Assembly (NCBI GenBank): GCA_937965895.1
Contig: CALCKS010000110.1
Coordinates: 1-28,199, forward strand
DNA from: an uncultured Campylobacter sp.
GTDB taxonomy: Bacteria; Campylobacterota; Campylobacteria; Campylobacterales; Campylobacteraceae
Direction: 5' to 3'
DNA length: 28,199 bases
Part shown: piece by piece, positions 1 to 8,577 of the stretch
Numbering within the stretch: position 1 is the stretch's first letter
Layout: each line of letters opens with the position of its first letter
Position numbers and translations under genes: made by a program
The notes under the pieces: generated by a model
What the model saw: only the letters and a program-made list of their open reading frames with translations
Database searches by the model: none
Told to the model about the DNA's origin: nothing

Positions 1-1877
1 AGCTCGCTTTTTGCCGCTTCTAGGTCGTTATAAAGCGTGGTTAGACCGATTTGCTGATAGATTTTAGGATCGCTAAGGCCGGCGTTTAGCTCTTTTATCT
101 TGGCCTCTAGCGCAGCGATTTTTTCGGGATGCGAGGATAAAATTTGCGTTTGCTTATAGCTTAGCTTTGCGCCGGTTTTGCTCTTTTGTTTTTGCGCTTG
201 CTCGGCCTCGCTTGCTAGGCTTTCTTCAAATTTACCAAGCTCGGCTAATTCGTCTTCTAGCTCGAGATAAACGCTGTATTCTTGATGTAGCACCTCGATC
301 GCCGTGCCCTCAAATGCCCAGAGTTTGTGCGCGATCTTATCGACGAAGTAGCGGTCGTGGCTCACTATGATTATGGCGCCTTCAAAGCTTTGCAGGTAGT
401 CTTCAAGGATGTTGATAGTTGCGATATCCAGGTCGTTTGTCGGCTCATCTAGCACGAGCACGTCGTACTCCTTGCTAAAAAGCAGCGCGAGCGCAACGCG
501 GTTTTTCTCGCCGCCGCTTAGCACGCCGATGGGTTTATCGAGGAATTCTTTAGGAAATAGGAAATTTTTAAGGTAGCCATAAACGTGCATATTACGCCCA
601 CGCACCATGACGTGATCGCCGCCATTTGGACAAAAGGTCTCAATAAGGCTCTTGTCGTCATCTAGCGCGCTTCGCGACTGATCAAAGTACCCCACGCGCA
701 CTTCGCCTCGCTTGATCTCGCCGCTGCTAGGCTTTTCAAACCCGAGTAAAATTTTAATAAGAGTGCTTTTGCCGCTGCCGTTTCGTCCGACTATCGCGAT
801 ACGCTCGCCCTGCAAAACGCGCGCGTTAAAACCCGAAAAAAGCTGCTTGCCGCCGATAGTTTTGCTTAATTGCTTGATCTCAAATAGCATTTTTTTGCGG
901 TTTACGCTTTGAGCTTGGTTAAAATTTTTACTCGCGCGCTCAAGCTCGAGCCTAACGCGGCGTATCACGCCCGGATTTTTCTTCGCCTCTTCGCGCATAG
1001 CTAGCACTCGCTCTTTGCGCCCTTCGTTGCGTTTTAGACGCGCTTTGACGCCGCGGCGCAGCCACTCTTCCTCGGCTTTTAGCTGTTTTAACAGCGTCTC
1101 GTGAGATTTAGCTAGGCTGGCTAAAATTTCCTCTTTTTTGGCTAGATAGTTTGCGTATCCGCCGTCAAATGACGCCAGCGCACCCTCCTCGATCTCGACG
1201 CTTCTAGTTGCTAGCGCGTCGATAAAATAGCGATCGTGCGAGATAAAAACTATCGTTTGGCGCGAGCTTTTTAGCATATCCTCTAAAAATCTCACCATAT
1301 AAACGTCAAGGTGATTCGTAGGCTCGTCAAGCAGCAAAATATCGGGCTTTTTAAGTATCAACGCGCCCAGAGCCACGCGGCGTATCTCGCCTCCGCTGAG
1401 GCTTGCGACAGCTCGGTTTTCGTACTCTTTTAGCTTAAACTCCTCCAGCACGCGCTCGATCTTGCGCTCGATCTGCCAGCCGTCTTTTGCCTCGATAAAT
1501 TTGATTAGTTCGTCTTGCCTAGCATTTAGCTCTTTATTGTGCGGATCGCGGCCGAGCGCTTCTAGTACCGCCGCATACTCGTCGCGCGCGTCAAAGATCT
1601 CTTTTAGCTCCAAATTTAGCGCGTCTTTTACCGTCGCCGCATCGTCAAATTTGGGATTTTGCGCGAGCATTTCTACTTTTACGCCGCCTTGCAGTATACG
1701 CCTACCGCTATCTGGTTCTAGCGAGCCCGCTACTAGCTTCATCAGCGTACTTTTGCCGCTACCGTTTTTGCCGATGATAGCGATACGCTCGCGCTCGTTT
1801 ACGCTGAGGCTTATTTTGTTTAAAATTTCATTCGGACCGAATTTTTTACTAACGTCGATAAGGTCGATTAGAGCCAC
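1..1877 (-). CDS. ABC-F family ATPase, Uup-like (3' end outside window)
   Basis: A soluble protein with two ABC ATPase domains, of the ABC-F class that acts on ribosomes rather than in transport. The frame is open from 1877 to the left edge (625 codons), so only a short C-terminal tail should be missing. Domain 1 has Walker A GKNGSGKST at about residues 36-44, signature LSGGE near 160 and Walker B with DEPTNHLD near 180. After a charged linker, domain 2 has GRNGSGKST near 360, LSGGEKNR near 450 and DEPTNDLD near 472. A Lys/Glu/Gln-rich, coiled-coil-like tail from about 545 onward points to the Uup subgroup rather than EttA. GTG at 1877 is preferred over the in-frame GTG at 1883 because AAAGG sits six bases upstream of the former and directly abuts the latter. 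It follows the NSS transporter gene after 9 bases and is probably cotranscribed with it. The exact role in translation cannot be told from sequence. Confidence 0.93.
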   Translation of the reverse strand, partial: MALIDLIDVSKKFGPNEILNKISLSVNERERIAIIGKNGSGKSTLMKLVAGSLEPDSGRRILQGGVKVEMLAQNPKFDDAATVKDALNLELKEIFDARDEYAAVLEALGRDPHNKELNARQDELIKFIEAKDGWQIERKIERVLEEFKLKEYENRAVASLSGGEIRRVALGALILKKPDILLLDEPTNHLDVYMVRFLEDMLKSSRQTIVFISHDRYFIDALATRSVEIEEGALASFDGGYANYLAKKEEILASLAKSHETLLKQLKAEEEWLRRGVKARLKRNEGRKERVLAMREEAKKNPGVIRRVRLELERASKNFNQAQSVNRKKMLFEIKQLSKTIGGKQLFSGFNARVLQGERIAIVGRNGSGKSTLIKILLGFEKPSSGEIKRGEVRVGYFDQSRSALDDDKSLIETFCPNGGDHVMVRGRNMHVYGYLKNFLFPKEFLDKPIGVLSGGEKNRVALALLFSKEYDVLVLDEPTNDLDIATINILEDYLQSFEGAIIIVSHDRYFVDKIAHKLWAFEGTAIEVLHQEYSVYLELEDELAELGKFEESLASEAEQAQKQKSKTGAKLSYKQTQILSSHPEKIAALEAKIKELNAGLSDPKIYQQIGLTTLYNDLEAAKSE

Positions 1878-1886
1878 GCGCACCCT

Positions 1887-3200
1887 TTAAAACGAGATAT
1901 GCATGCTAAGCGCGATGATACAAAGCGCAAGCGCCATCGGCACGTAGATATATCTGCCCGTAAAATACCAAAACGCGCCTTGCTTTTTTGCCGCGCCCGT
2001 GTTGATCTCGTCCATGATCTCCTCTTTTTTGATAACCCAAAACCACGACACCGCGCCGATCACCGCACCGATAGGGATGATATAGATCGACACGAGGTCC
2101 ATCCACGGCCCCCAGCTAGTTATGGCCTCCATATTTACGCCGATACCAAAGCATATTATGCAAAGCGCGATCAGCACGACGCCACGCTTTAGGCTAGGAA
2201 ATTTGTGCATTATCGACTCGGCGACTGCTTCGAACATATTTTGCAGCGATGTCACGCCGCCAAAAATCACCGCCGTAAATAAAATAATCGCGAAAATTTG
2301 ACCGCCCGGCATGTCTTGTAAAATTTTAGGCAGCGTTACGAAAAGTAACCCGGGCCCCGCCGCCGGATCCATGCCGTAAGCAAATACCGCAGGTAGCATA
2401 ACAAGCGCCGCCGTCATCGCCGCGATCGTATCAAAGATCGCTGTCTTTTGCGCGCTATCGACGACGTCCTCGTCCTTTGATAGATACGCGCCGTAGACGA
2501 TCATACCAGAGCCCGTGATAGATAGCGAGAAAAAGGCCTGTCCCATCGCCGCTACCCACACCATAGGATCTGCTAGCTTGCCCCAGTCGCTGTGAAAGAC
2601 GAATTTATACCCGCCAAACGCCCCGTCTAAAAACGCCACTCTGATAGCTAGGATAAAAAATAGCACGAAAAAAAGCGGCATCATGATTTTGTTTGTCTTT
2701 TCGATACTGTGCGCGCCGAAAAATAGCGTAATTAGCGTACCCGCAACGACGATAAAGTGAAACGGCACGACCGAGTAGGACGAAAGCGCAAAGGACTCAA
2801 ACCAAGTGTTCGTATCCACCGTCATCAGCGAGCCCGTGATCGCCTGAAATAGCGCCTTTAAAACGTATGCGATGATGACAGCGTAGCCTATAGCGATACA
2901 CATCGAGCCAGCTAGCGGTATCCAACCTAAAATTTTACCGAACGTGCCCCAGTTTCGGCTCTTCCACGCGTATTCGTATGAGCCTAGAGTGCCGGTTTTG
3001 GCGCGTCTGCCGATAGCGTACTCCGCAGAAAGTCCGACGTAGGAAAATATCGCGATAAAAAACAGATAAACGAGCAAAAACGCGCCGCCGCCGTTCGTAC
3101 CGACCTTATAAGGAAACCCCCAGACATTGGCCATACCGATAGCCGAGCCCACGCAAGCGATGATAAACGCCCAGCGTGACGTGAAATTTGTTTTGTGCAT
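1887..3200 (-). CDS. Sodium-dependent transporter of the NSS (SNF) family
   Basis: An inner-membrane sodium symporter of the neurotransmitter:sodium symporter family, 437 residues, which usually imports amino acids or related compounds; the substrate is not predictable here. The N-terminus has the family hallmark of the unwound first helix, with SRWAFIIACVGSAIGMANVW and then the FPY and NGGGAF segments. About 11 hydrophobic helices follow, the common count for short bacterial members. The frame also opens at a TTG at 3230, but that codon overlaps a good -10 box (TATAAT on the minus strand, 3235-3230). The ATG at 3200, ten residues further in, is therefore chosen; it has a GGA about eight bases upstream. 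It is divergent from the MATE gene and followed after 9 bases by the ABC-F gene. Confidence 0.92.
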   Translation of the reverse strand: MHKTNFTSRWAFIIACVGSAIGMANVWGFPYKVGTNGGGAFLLVYLFFIAIFSYVGLSAEYAIGRRAKTGTLGSYEYAWKSRNWGTFGKILGWIPLAGSMCIAIGYAVIIAYVLKALFQAITGSLMTVDTNTWFESFALSSYSVVPFHFIVVAGTLITLFFGAHSIEKTNKIMMPLFFVLFFILAIRVAFLDGAFGGYKFVFHSDWGKLADPMVWVAAMGQAFFSLSITGSGMIVYGAYLSKDEDVVDSAQKTAIFDTIAAMTAALVMLPAVFAYGMDPAAGPGLLFVTLPKILQDMPGGQIFAIILFTAVIFGGVTSLQNMFEAVAESIMHKFPSLKRGVVLIALCIICFGIGVNMEAITSWGPWMDLVSIYIIPIGAVIGAVSWFWVIKKEEIMDEINTGAAKKQGAFWYFTGRYIYVPMALALCIIALSMHISF

Positions 3201-3229
3201 TTGATATCCGTTTAGATTAAATTTTTTCA

Positions 3230-3235
3230 ATTATA
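3230..3235 (-). promoter_or_regulatory. -10 box for the NSS transporter operon
   Basis: A perfect TATAAT on the minus strand, about 30 bases upstream of the chosen ATG at 3200, in an AT-rich stretch. No convincing -35 hexamer is present, which is usual for Campylobacter sigma-70 promoters. Confidence 0.55.
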
Positions 3236-3320
3236 CTTGATTAATCTAATAAAAAGATTATGCCCGCTCGCCCGCAAAGCACGCAGCGCCGCCTTAAAAT
3301 GCTTTAAATTTATATTTGGA

Positions 3321-3326
3321 TATAAT
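3321..3326 (+). promoter_or_regulatory. -10 box for the MATE exporter gene
   Basis: A perfect TATAAT 38 bases before the ATG at 3365, preceded by AT-rich sequence. This predicts a start site near 3333 and a leader of roughly 32 bases. Confidence 0.55.
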
Positions 3327-3364
3327 CGCGCATTATTTAAAATCCATGTTACAAAAGAGAAATT

Positions 3365-4684
3365 ATGAATTTATCGCTCAAAAAGCTTACTATCCCGATA
3401 TTTTTAGATATGTTTTTGCACTTCGTGACGCTCATCATAAACACCTATATGGTGACAAAAGTCAGCGTCCATCTAGTCGGCGCTATGGGCGCTGGCAACC
3501 AAATAATGGATCTTTTTATGACCATTTTTAGCTTCCTTAGCGTGGGCTGTTCGGTCGTAGTAGCTCAAGCTCTGGGTGCTAAAAATATAAATTTAGCCAA
3601 ACGCGTCATACACGCTAGCATCACGTTTAACACGATCATCGGGCTTGGCAGCGCGGTTTTTATTTACTTTTTCGGTTTTGAGATTTTAGAGCTTTTAAAC
3701 GTCCCCGAGCAGCTTCGCACCGAGAGCTTTGGCTACCTGCATATGCTCGGTATCGCGCTAGCCTTTGACGGTATCGGCATGGTGTTAGCGGCAGTGCTTC
3801 GCGTCTATAACTTCGCTACCGCCGTTATGCTGGTTTCGCTGCTCATGAACGTCATCACCCTTTGCGGTAACGCTATCGCGCTTTTTGGCTGGCTGGGACT
3901 GCCAAACTACGGCCTCTACGGCGTCGCGGTCTCGACGGTCGCGGGACGACTAGTGGGCGTTATCGTGCTATTTTTGATCCTGACCCACTACGCCAAAGTC
4001 AAAATTTTCTTTAAACGTCTATTTAGCCTGCCGTTTGCGATCTTGCGTAAAATTTTATCCGTCGGGCTTCCGAGCGCGGGCGAAAATTTACTCTGGATGG
4101 CGCAGTATATGGTGGCTTTCGGCTTTGTAGCGAGCATGGGCGAAGCCAGCCTAAACGTACAAACCGTTTATTTTCAAATCACGCTTTTAATCCTACTTTG
4201 CGGAGCTAGCATCAGCGTGGCAAACGAGGTTATCGTCGGCCACCTAGTCGGCGCGATGAGATTTGACGAGGCCTACTCGCGCACTTTCCGCGCGCTTCGT
4301 ATCGGCTTTATCGCGACTCTCGCGGTCGTTTTGGCGGCGTATTTTGGCAAATTTGAAATCATGGAGCGGCTAAATTTGACCGAGGAGCTAAAGGCCGTCA
4401 TGCTGCCGCTTTTTACGCTTTCTATCGCGCTTGAAACGGGGCGAACCTTTAACATCGTTATCGTAAACGCCCTGCGCGCGAGCGGGGATGCTAAATTTCC
4501 GCTGATGACTGGCGCGGTGTTTATGTGGGGCGTGAGCCTGCCGCTGGGATACTATCTGGGTATCGTGCAAAGCATGGGGATCATCGGCGTTTGGATCGGA
4601 TTTACCGCCGATGAGTGGCTGCGCGGACTCGTAAATACCTGGCGCTGGAGAAGCAGAAAATGGCAATCAAAACGCCTCGTGTAA
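3365..4684 (+). CDS. MATE family multidrug/toxin efflux protein
   Basis: An inner-membrane cation-coupled exporter of 439 residues, within the usual MATE length range. About twelve hydrophobic segments are visible in two homologous halves. The first half carries the typical VGAMGAGNQIMDLFMTIFSF and GCSVVVAQALGAKN segments. The second half repeats the pattern, with PSAGENLLWMAQYM and later ISVANEVIVGHLVGA. AGAG lies about eight bases before the ATG. The downstream peptidase gene begins inside its last 25 bases, so the two are probably translated together. The substrate is unknown; family members export dyes, fluoroquinolones or cationic drugs. It is not an obvious partner of the peptidase. Confidence 0.93.
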   Translation: MNLSLKKLTIPIFLDMFLHFVTLIINTYMVTKVSVHLVGAMGAGNQIMDLFMTIFSFLSVGCSVVVAQALGAKNINLAKRVIHASITFNTIIGLGSAVFIYFFGFEILELLNVPEQLRTESFGYLHMLGIALAFDGIGMVLAAVLRVYNFATAVMLVSLLMNVITLCGNAIALFGWLGLPNYGLYGVAVSTVAGRLVGVIVLFLILTHYAKVKIFFKRLFSLPFAILRKILSVGLPSAGENLLWMAQYMVAFGFVASMGEASLNVQTVYFQITLLILLCGASISVANEVIVGHLVGAMRFDEAYSRTFRALRIGFIATLAVVLAAYFGKFEIMERLNLTEELKAVMLPLFTLSIALETGRTFNIVIVNALRASGDAKFPLMTGAVFMWGVSLPLGYYLGIVQSMGIIGVWIGFTADEWLRGLVNTWRWRSRKWQSKRLV

Positions 4685-5481
4685 AAACCGTTTGCGTAAA
4701 ATGCGGCGAATTTGACGTCGCGCTAAATTTTAAAAAAGGCGTCAAAACAACCAGGCTAAAGGTCGCTAAAACCGGCGAAATCTCGGTCTCGCTGCCCTTT
4801 TACGCCGCGCAAAAATATGCGCTAGAGTTTGTGCAAAAACACTACAAATGGCTAAAATCAGCTCACGAAAAGACGCTATCAAATTTACCGCGCGAGGACG
4901 AGTTTAGACTACTGGGCGAGGTTTATCGCATCAAATTTGAGCCGAATTTAAAGGGCGTAAATTTAAGACGCTTTGCAAGCGATTCGGAGATTTTTAACGG
5001 CTTAAATTTTAGCGCGGACGGGCAAAACCCGCACCTTTACGGCGCTAACTCTGAGGGCAAATTTGACGCTAGCAAATTTAACTTGCACCTTGACGAGGCC
5101 AAATTTAAATGCTTGGACGAGCGTAAATTTGACGGCGAAATTTACGCTGCGAGTTTAGCTGCGCTAGAAAACTACAAAAAAGCCTTTGCAAGGCGTGTTT
5201 ACGAGCATTTTATAGCTAAATTCGCTCCTACCGTAAACCGCAAGATAAACCGCGTCGTCGTTCGCAAAATGACCACTCGCTGGGGTAGCTGCAACTCGCG
5301 CAAAGGCTATATAAATTTAAGTCTAAATTTGATCGAAAAAGCCCCCGAACTAGTCGAATACGTCGTGCTTCACGAGCTAACCCATCTCATCTACCCCCAC
5401 CATCAAAAAAGCTTTTATGGCTTCATCGCAGGGCTGATGCCTGATTTTAAAACGCGAGAACAACGGCTAAACAAAAAATAA
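4660..5481 (+). CDS. YgjP-type (DUF45/WLM) zinc metallopeptidase, M48-like
   Basis: A predicted soluble zinc peptidase of 273 residues. The metal site HELTH is at residues 238-242, with a further HH at 247-248, preceded by the family motif RWGSCNSRKGYINLSLNL at about 207-223 and followed by PDFK. These are characteristic of the YgjP/DUF45 group. The cellular substrate of this group is not established. The frame extends upstream to 4615, but the ATG at 4660 is preferred because GGAG lies ten bases ahead and the extra residues are only the MATE 3' end in another frame. Residues about 102-160 are an unusual hydrophilic stretch with repeated KFD, KFN and KFK, encoded by many AAATTT hexamers. The family is usually shorter (E. 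coli YgjP is about 167 residues), so this looks like an inserted segment. Confidence 0.85.
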   Translation: MAIKTPRVKTVCVKCGEFDVALNFKKGVKTTRLKVAKTGEISVSLPFYAAQKYALEFVQKHYKWLKSAHEKTLSNLPREDEFRLLGEVYRIKFEPNLKGVNLRRFASDSEIFNGLNFSADGQNPHLYGANSEGKFDASKFNLHLDEAKFKCLDERKFDGEIYAASLAALENYKKAFARRVYEHFIAKFAPTVNRKINRVVVRKMTTRWGSCNSRKGYINLSLNLIEKAPELVEYVVLHELTHLIYPHHQKSFYGFIAGLMPDFKTREQRLNKK

Positions 5482-5490
5482 TTTTAAATA

Positions 5491-5499
5491 TGCTAAAAT
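5491..5499 (+). promoter_or_regulatory. Extended -10 box for the Sel1-repeat gene
   Basis: TGCTAAAAT, an exact fit to the Campylobacter gnTAnAAT pattern plus an extended TG, lies 28-36 bases before the ATG at 5527. The same nine bases occur upstream of hemW at 25127. Confidence 0.6.
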
Positions 5500-5526
5500 A
5501 GAATATTTTTAATTTAAAGGGAGATA

Positions 5527-6009
5527 ATGAAAAAACTTCTAATGCTAGTTGCCGCGGTTTTTGCTCTGGGCGGCGATTTTGAGGACGGCGTAAAGGCCTA
5601 CGAGAGCTCTAAATTTGTAACGGCTCGCGAGAAATTTGCAGCTGCCTGCGACGCGAACAACGGTCTAGCCTGCGCAAAACTAGGCGCGCTTTATCAGCTG
5701 GGCAAGGATATCCTGCCTGACACCAAAAAAGCACTTGAGCTATACGAAAAAGGCTGCGAACTAGGCTCTAAAGAGGCCTGCTCGGGTGCCGGCGGGATAT
5801 ACGTGTCTAGTGACAAAGAAAAGGCGCGTGCACTGCTAAATAAGGGTTGCGAGCTTGGCGACGGCTTTTCATGCGCGACTGCGGGATCGTATCTGCTAGA
5901 GGAGAAAAAATTTAAAGAGGCATATGCGCTCTTTGAAAAAGCATGCAAGATAGGCGATAGCCTCGGATGCCAATTTGCAAGCGATCTAAAACGCTCAAAG
6001 AGACTTTAA
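5527..6009 (+). CDS. Small secreted cysteine-rich Sel1-repeat protein (Hcp-like)
   Basis: A 160-residue protein with a short N-terminal hydrophobic stretch (MKKLLMLVAAVFALGG) that looks like a signal peptide, so it is probably periplasmic. The rest is a series of helical Sel1-like repeats. Four cysteine pairs recur with exactly seven residues between partners: CDANNGLAC, CELGSKEAC, CELGDGFSC and CKIGDSLGC. This is the disulfide-per-repeat architecture of the Helicobacter cysteine-rich proteins (HcpA-type), but with few repeats. A strong GGGAGA ribosome site sits five bases before the ATG. It has its own promoter and a hairpin just after the stop, so it is a single-gene unit. Hcp proteins have been linked to host interaction and weak penicillin binding; a role here is unproven. 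Confidence 0.85.
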   Translation: MKKLLMLVAAVFALGGDFEDGVKAYESSKFVTAREKFAAACDANNGLACAKLGALYQLGKDILPDTKKALELYEKGCELGSKEACSGAGGIYVSSDKEKARALLNKGCELGDGFSCATAGSYLLEEKKFKEAYALFEKACKIGDSLGCQFASDLKRSKRL

Positions 6010-6021
6010 TTTTACTTACTC

Positions 6022-6050
6022 GGGTTAAATTTGACCGTCAAATTTAACCC
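6022..6050. terminator. Bidirectional hairpin made of two GGGTTAAATTTGAC arms
   Basis: A perfect 14-base inverted repeat: GGGTTAAATTTGAC at 6022-6035, one central C, then GTCAAATTTAACCC at 6037-6050. It lies 12 bases after the Sel1 stop and between two convergent genes, followed on the plus strand by AT-rich sequence without a long T run. It probably ends transcription in one or both directions. The arms are copies of the AAATTT motif that is dense throughout the window. Confidence 0.65.
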
Positions 6051-6137
6051 AAATTTATCTTTTCTATACGCTATTTCCAAAACGCAAGCTTCTAAAATTT
6101 ACGAGAGAGTAATTAGCAAACCAAGAAAGCGCAGGCT

Positions 6138-8237
6138 TTAAACGCCTACGCCAGCTCTCTTTTCCGCTTTATTTTGTATCCATTGAAACGCAAATAACGC
6201 CGCGTAAAGCGACACGCCGATCGCGTAAGAAACGTATTCGTTCGCGATAAACGGGATATACTTGGCGCACATATTTGGCACCAAGGTTAGCGGCACTACG
6301 CATAAAAGCAGCGCGCGCTCGAGCATGCTTACGCGTTTAACAAAATACCCCTGAAGCGCCGAAGAAAAGGCAAACATACCCACTAGCGCCGTACCGAAAA
6401 TCAGCGCCATCTCGAGCGGATTTGTTATCCACACGATGCCTTTTGCGTCGTTTGGATTGGCGGCGTTTACGCTCTCTATTAAAAGCAACTTGTTGTTAAA
6501 CACGAACGAAAACGGCAAAATCGTCGTGCGCAGGTCGTAGAAAAAGCCTTGCACGCCCACAGTTACGGGATTTGCCTTGGCGATACCGGCCGCAGCGTAT
6601 GCCGCGATACCCACAGGCGGCGTATCGTCTGCCAGGATACCGAAGTAAAAGACGAAAAGATGCACCGCGATGGCCGGTATGAGAAAGCCGTTTTTGTGCG
6701 CCAAAAACAAAATCACAGGCGCGACTAGCGAGCTAACGACGATATAGTTTGCCGTCGTCGGCAAGCCCATGCCTAGTATCAGCGACATTATCGCAGTGAG
6801 AAATAGGATGAGCACGATGTTGTTGCCGGCTAAATTTTCCACGACTTCAGATAGCACTTGTCCGACTCCAGTTAGCGAGATAGATCCCACGATAATGCCC
6901 GCTAGACCCGTAGCTATAGCGATCGTAGTCATGCTTTTAGCCGCCGTTACCATCGCCCAAAATATATCCGCAAAGCCGATGATAAAGTCCTCTTTGCCGA
7001 CGTCCTCGCCGTGAGCCATTTTTTTAACGGGTTCCTGAAAAAGGATAATCAAAAACAGCACGCAAATAGCGTTAAAAGCTGCTGAGATCGGAGATTCGTT
7101 TGCAATTAACAATGTATAGAGCAAAACCAAAATCGGGATAAGATAGTGCAGACCGCTCACGAAAATCTTAAGCTTAGATATGCTGGCACCCTGTTCCATG
7201 CCTTTTAGCCCTAGCTTACAACTCTCAAGGTGCACGATGAAAAACAGCGACAAATAGCACACAAATGCCGGAATCACAGCCGCTATCATGACGTTTGTGT
7301 AACTAAGACCCAAAAACTCGGCGATGATAAAGGCCGCCGCGCCCATGATAGGCGGCATCAGCTGACCATTTACGCCCGCAGCCACCTCGATCGCGCCTGC
7401 CTTGGTACTAGTTAGCCCCGCCTTTTTCATCAACGGGATCGTAAATGTTCCAACTGTAACGACGTTTGCCGTGGAGCTGCCGCTCACCATGCCGGTTAGT
7501 CCTGACGCGATAACCGAGGCCTTCGCCGGTCCGCCGCGGAATTTGCCCAGCAGCGCAAAGGCTAAATTTATAAAGTACTGCCCCGCTCCGGCGCGCTCCA
7601 AAAGCGAACCGAACAAGACAAAAAGATAAATGAAACTCACGCTAACGCCAAGCGGCACGCCAAAAACGCCCTCGGTCGTAAGGTACATGTGTCCGGCGAG
7701 CTTGTTTAGGCTAGCGCCCTGGTGCGCGATGATGTCGGGCATATACTGACCGAAATAATCATACGCTAAAAATATCGCCGCGATAATAGGAAGCGCTGGA
7801 CCGATGATCCTGCGACCCGCCTCAAACAGCACGACAACGGCGACACAGGATACGGCTATATCAAAGCTCGTGTAGTCTCCTGGGCGCTGCGCTAGAGCGT
7901 AAAACTCTATGAGCGGATAGAGCGCGGCTAGCGTGCCCACAACACAAAGCGCGATGTCGTAAAGCGGTAGACTGGAGTGGGCTTTTTTATGAATTTTAAG
8001 CGGATAGAGCAAAAACAGCAGACAAATAGCAAACGCAAGGTGCGCCGAGCGCGACATCGTCGTGTTCATTGGAAAATACGCGATATAAAGCTGAAAAACC
8101 GACCACGCAAAGCAGATAATGCTCGTGAAATATATATAAAAGTTCGAGTTTATCTCGCGCGTCTTTACCTCGACGAACTCCTCCTTTTCCTGCGTCGACT
8201 CGGTATTTATTCGTGTTTCGTTTAGATTTTTATCCAT
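6138..8237 (-). CDS. TRAP transporter fused permease (DctQM-type, TAXI family)
   Basis: An inner-membrane secondary transporter subunit of 699 residues that combines the small (4 TM) and large (12 TM) TRAP subunits in one chain. The hydrophilic N-terminus is followed by hydrophobic segments from about residue 35 (small-subunit part). The large-subunit part begins near 150, with typical motifs FLFGSLLERAGAGQYFINLA, GMVSGSSTANVVTVGTFTIP and AAGVNGQLMPPIMGAAAF. Later come GMGLPTTANYIVVSSLVAP and FGILADDTPPVGIAAYAAAG. Fused permeases of this kind pair with TAXI-type binding proteins, and one is encoded upstream at 8588-9526. AAGAG lies about eight bases before the ATG. The gene holds only about two AAATTT hexamers in 2.1 kb, far fewer than its surroundings. 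The substrate is unknown; TAXI systems often carry dicarboxylates or amino acids. Confidence 0.93.
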   Translation of the reverse strand: MDKNLNETRINTESTQEKEEFVEVKTREINSNFYIYFTSIICFAWSVFQLYIAYFPMNTTMSRSAHLAFAICLLFLLYPLKIHKKAHSSLPLYDIALCVVGTLAALYPLIEFYALAQRPGDYTSFDIAVSCVAVVVLFEAGRRIIGPALPIIAAIFLAYDYFGQYMPDIIAHQGASLNKLAGHMYLTTEGVFGVPLGVSVSFIYLFVLFGSLLERAGAGQYFINLAFALLGKFRGGPAKASVIASGLTGMVSGSSTANVVTVGTFTIPLMKKAGLTSTKAGAIEVAAGVNGQLMPPIMGAAAFIIAEFLGLSYTNVMIAAVIPAFVCYLSLFFIVHLESCKLGLKGMEQGASISKLKIFVSGLHYLIPILVLLYTLLIANESPISAAFNAICVLFLIILFQEPVKKMAHGEDVGKEDFIIGFADIFWAMVTAAKSMTTIAIATGLAGIIVGSISLTGVGQVLSEVVENLAGNNIVLILFLTAIMSLILGMGLPTTANYIVVSSLVAPVILFLAHKNGFLIPAIAVHLFVFYFGILADDTPPVGIAAYAAAGIAKANPVTVGVQGFFYDLRTTILPFSFVFNNKLLLIESVNAANPNDAKGIVWITNPLEMALIFGTALVGMFAFSSALQGYFVKRVSMLERALLLCVVPLTLVPNMCAKYIPFIANEYVSYAIGVSLYAALFAFQWIQNKAEKRAGVGV

Positions 8238-8434
8238 ATTTGCTCTTAACCTCTTAAATTTTCTTTTTATAAAATTTGGCGATTTTGCCCGTATAAACCT
8301 GGGCTTTAGTTTCTCAAATTTGACCCGCTTTGCTTAAGCCTTAAATTTACCTACAAATTTAACCCAGCGCCGTAAAGATACGGGTTTTGCAAACAACAAG
8401 CAAAACTAGCCAAAAGCGGCGTATGAGCCAAATC

Positions 8435-8506
8435 TAAAATTTGACGCTTGATGCAGCTAAAGCAAACTCTCCGCCCAAAAACAAGCTAGCAAAGCGTCAA
8501 ATTTTA
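8435..8506. repeat. 15-base perfect inverted repeat
   Basis: TAAAATTTGACGCTT at 8435-8449 pairs exactly with AAGCGTCAAATTTTA at 8492-8506, with 42 bases between. The arms contain the AAATTTGAC motif. The function is unknown. Confidence 0.7.
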
Positions 8507-8549
8507 AATCCTCAAAAACTAAAAAAAAGCCCTTAAATTTAAAAATCAA

Positions 8550-8577
8550 CCGTGCAGGTCAAATTTAACCCGCACGG
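8550..8577 (-). terminator. Terminator-like hairpin after the TAXI binding-protein gene
   Basis: On the minus strand, CCGTGCGGGTT and GGCCTGCACGG-like arms flank an AAATTT loop. CCGTGC pairs with GCACGG, GGT pairs with ACC, and two G-U pairs fill the gaps, giving an 11-pair stem. It begins 10 bases after the stop of the binding-protein gene and is followed by TTGATTTTT, so it fits an intrinsic terminator. It would reduce read-through into the permease gene and keep the binding protein in excess. Confidence 0.65.

Noticed and set aside
1462..1890. 142-codon plus-strand frame opposite the ABC-F gene
   Set aside because: It lies over the Walker A and signature coding region of the real gene and is Ser-rich mirror sequence.
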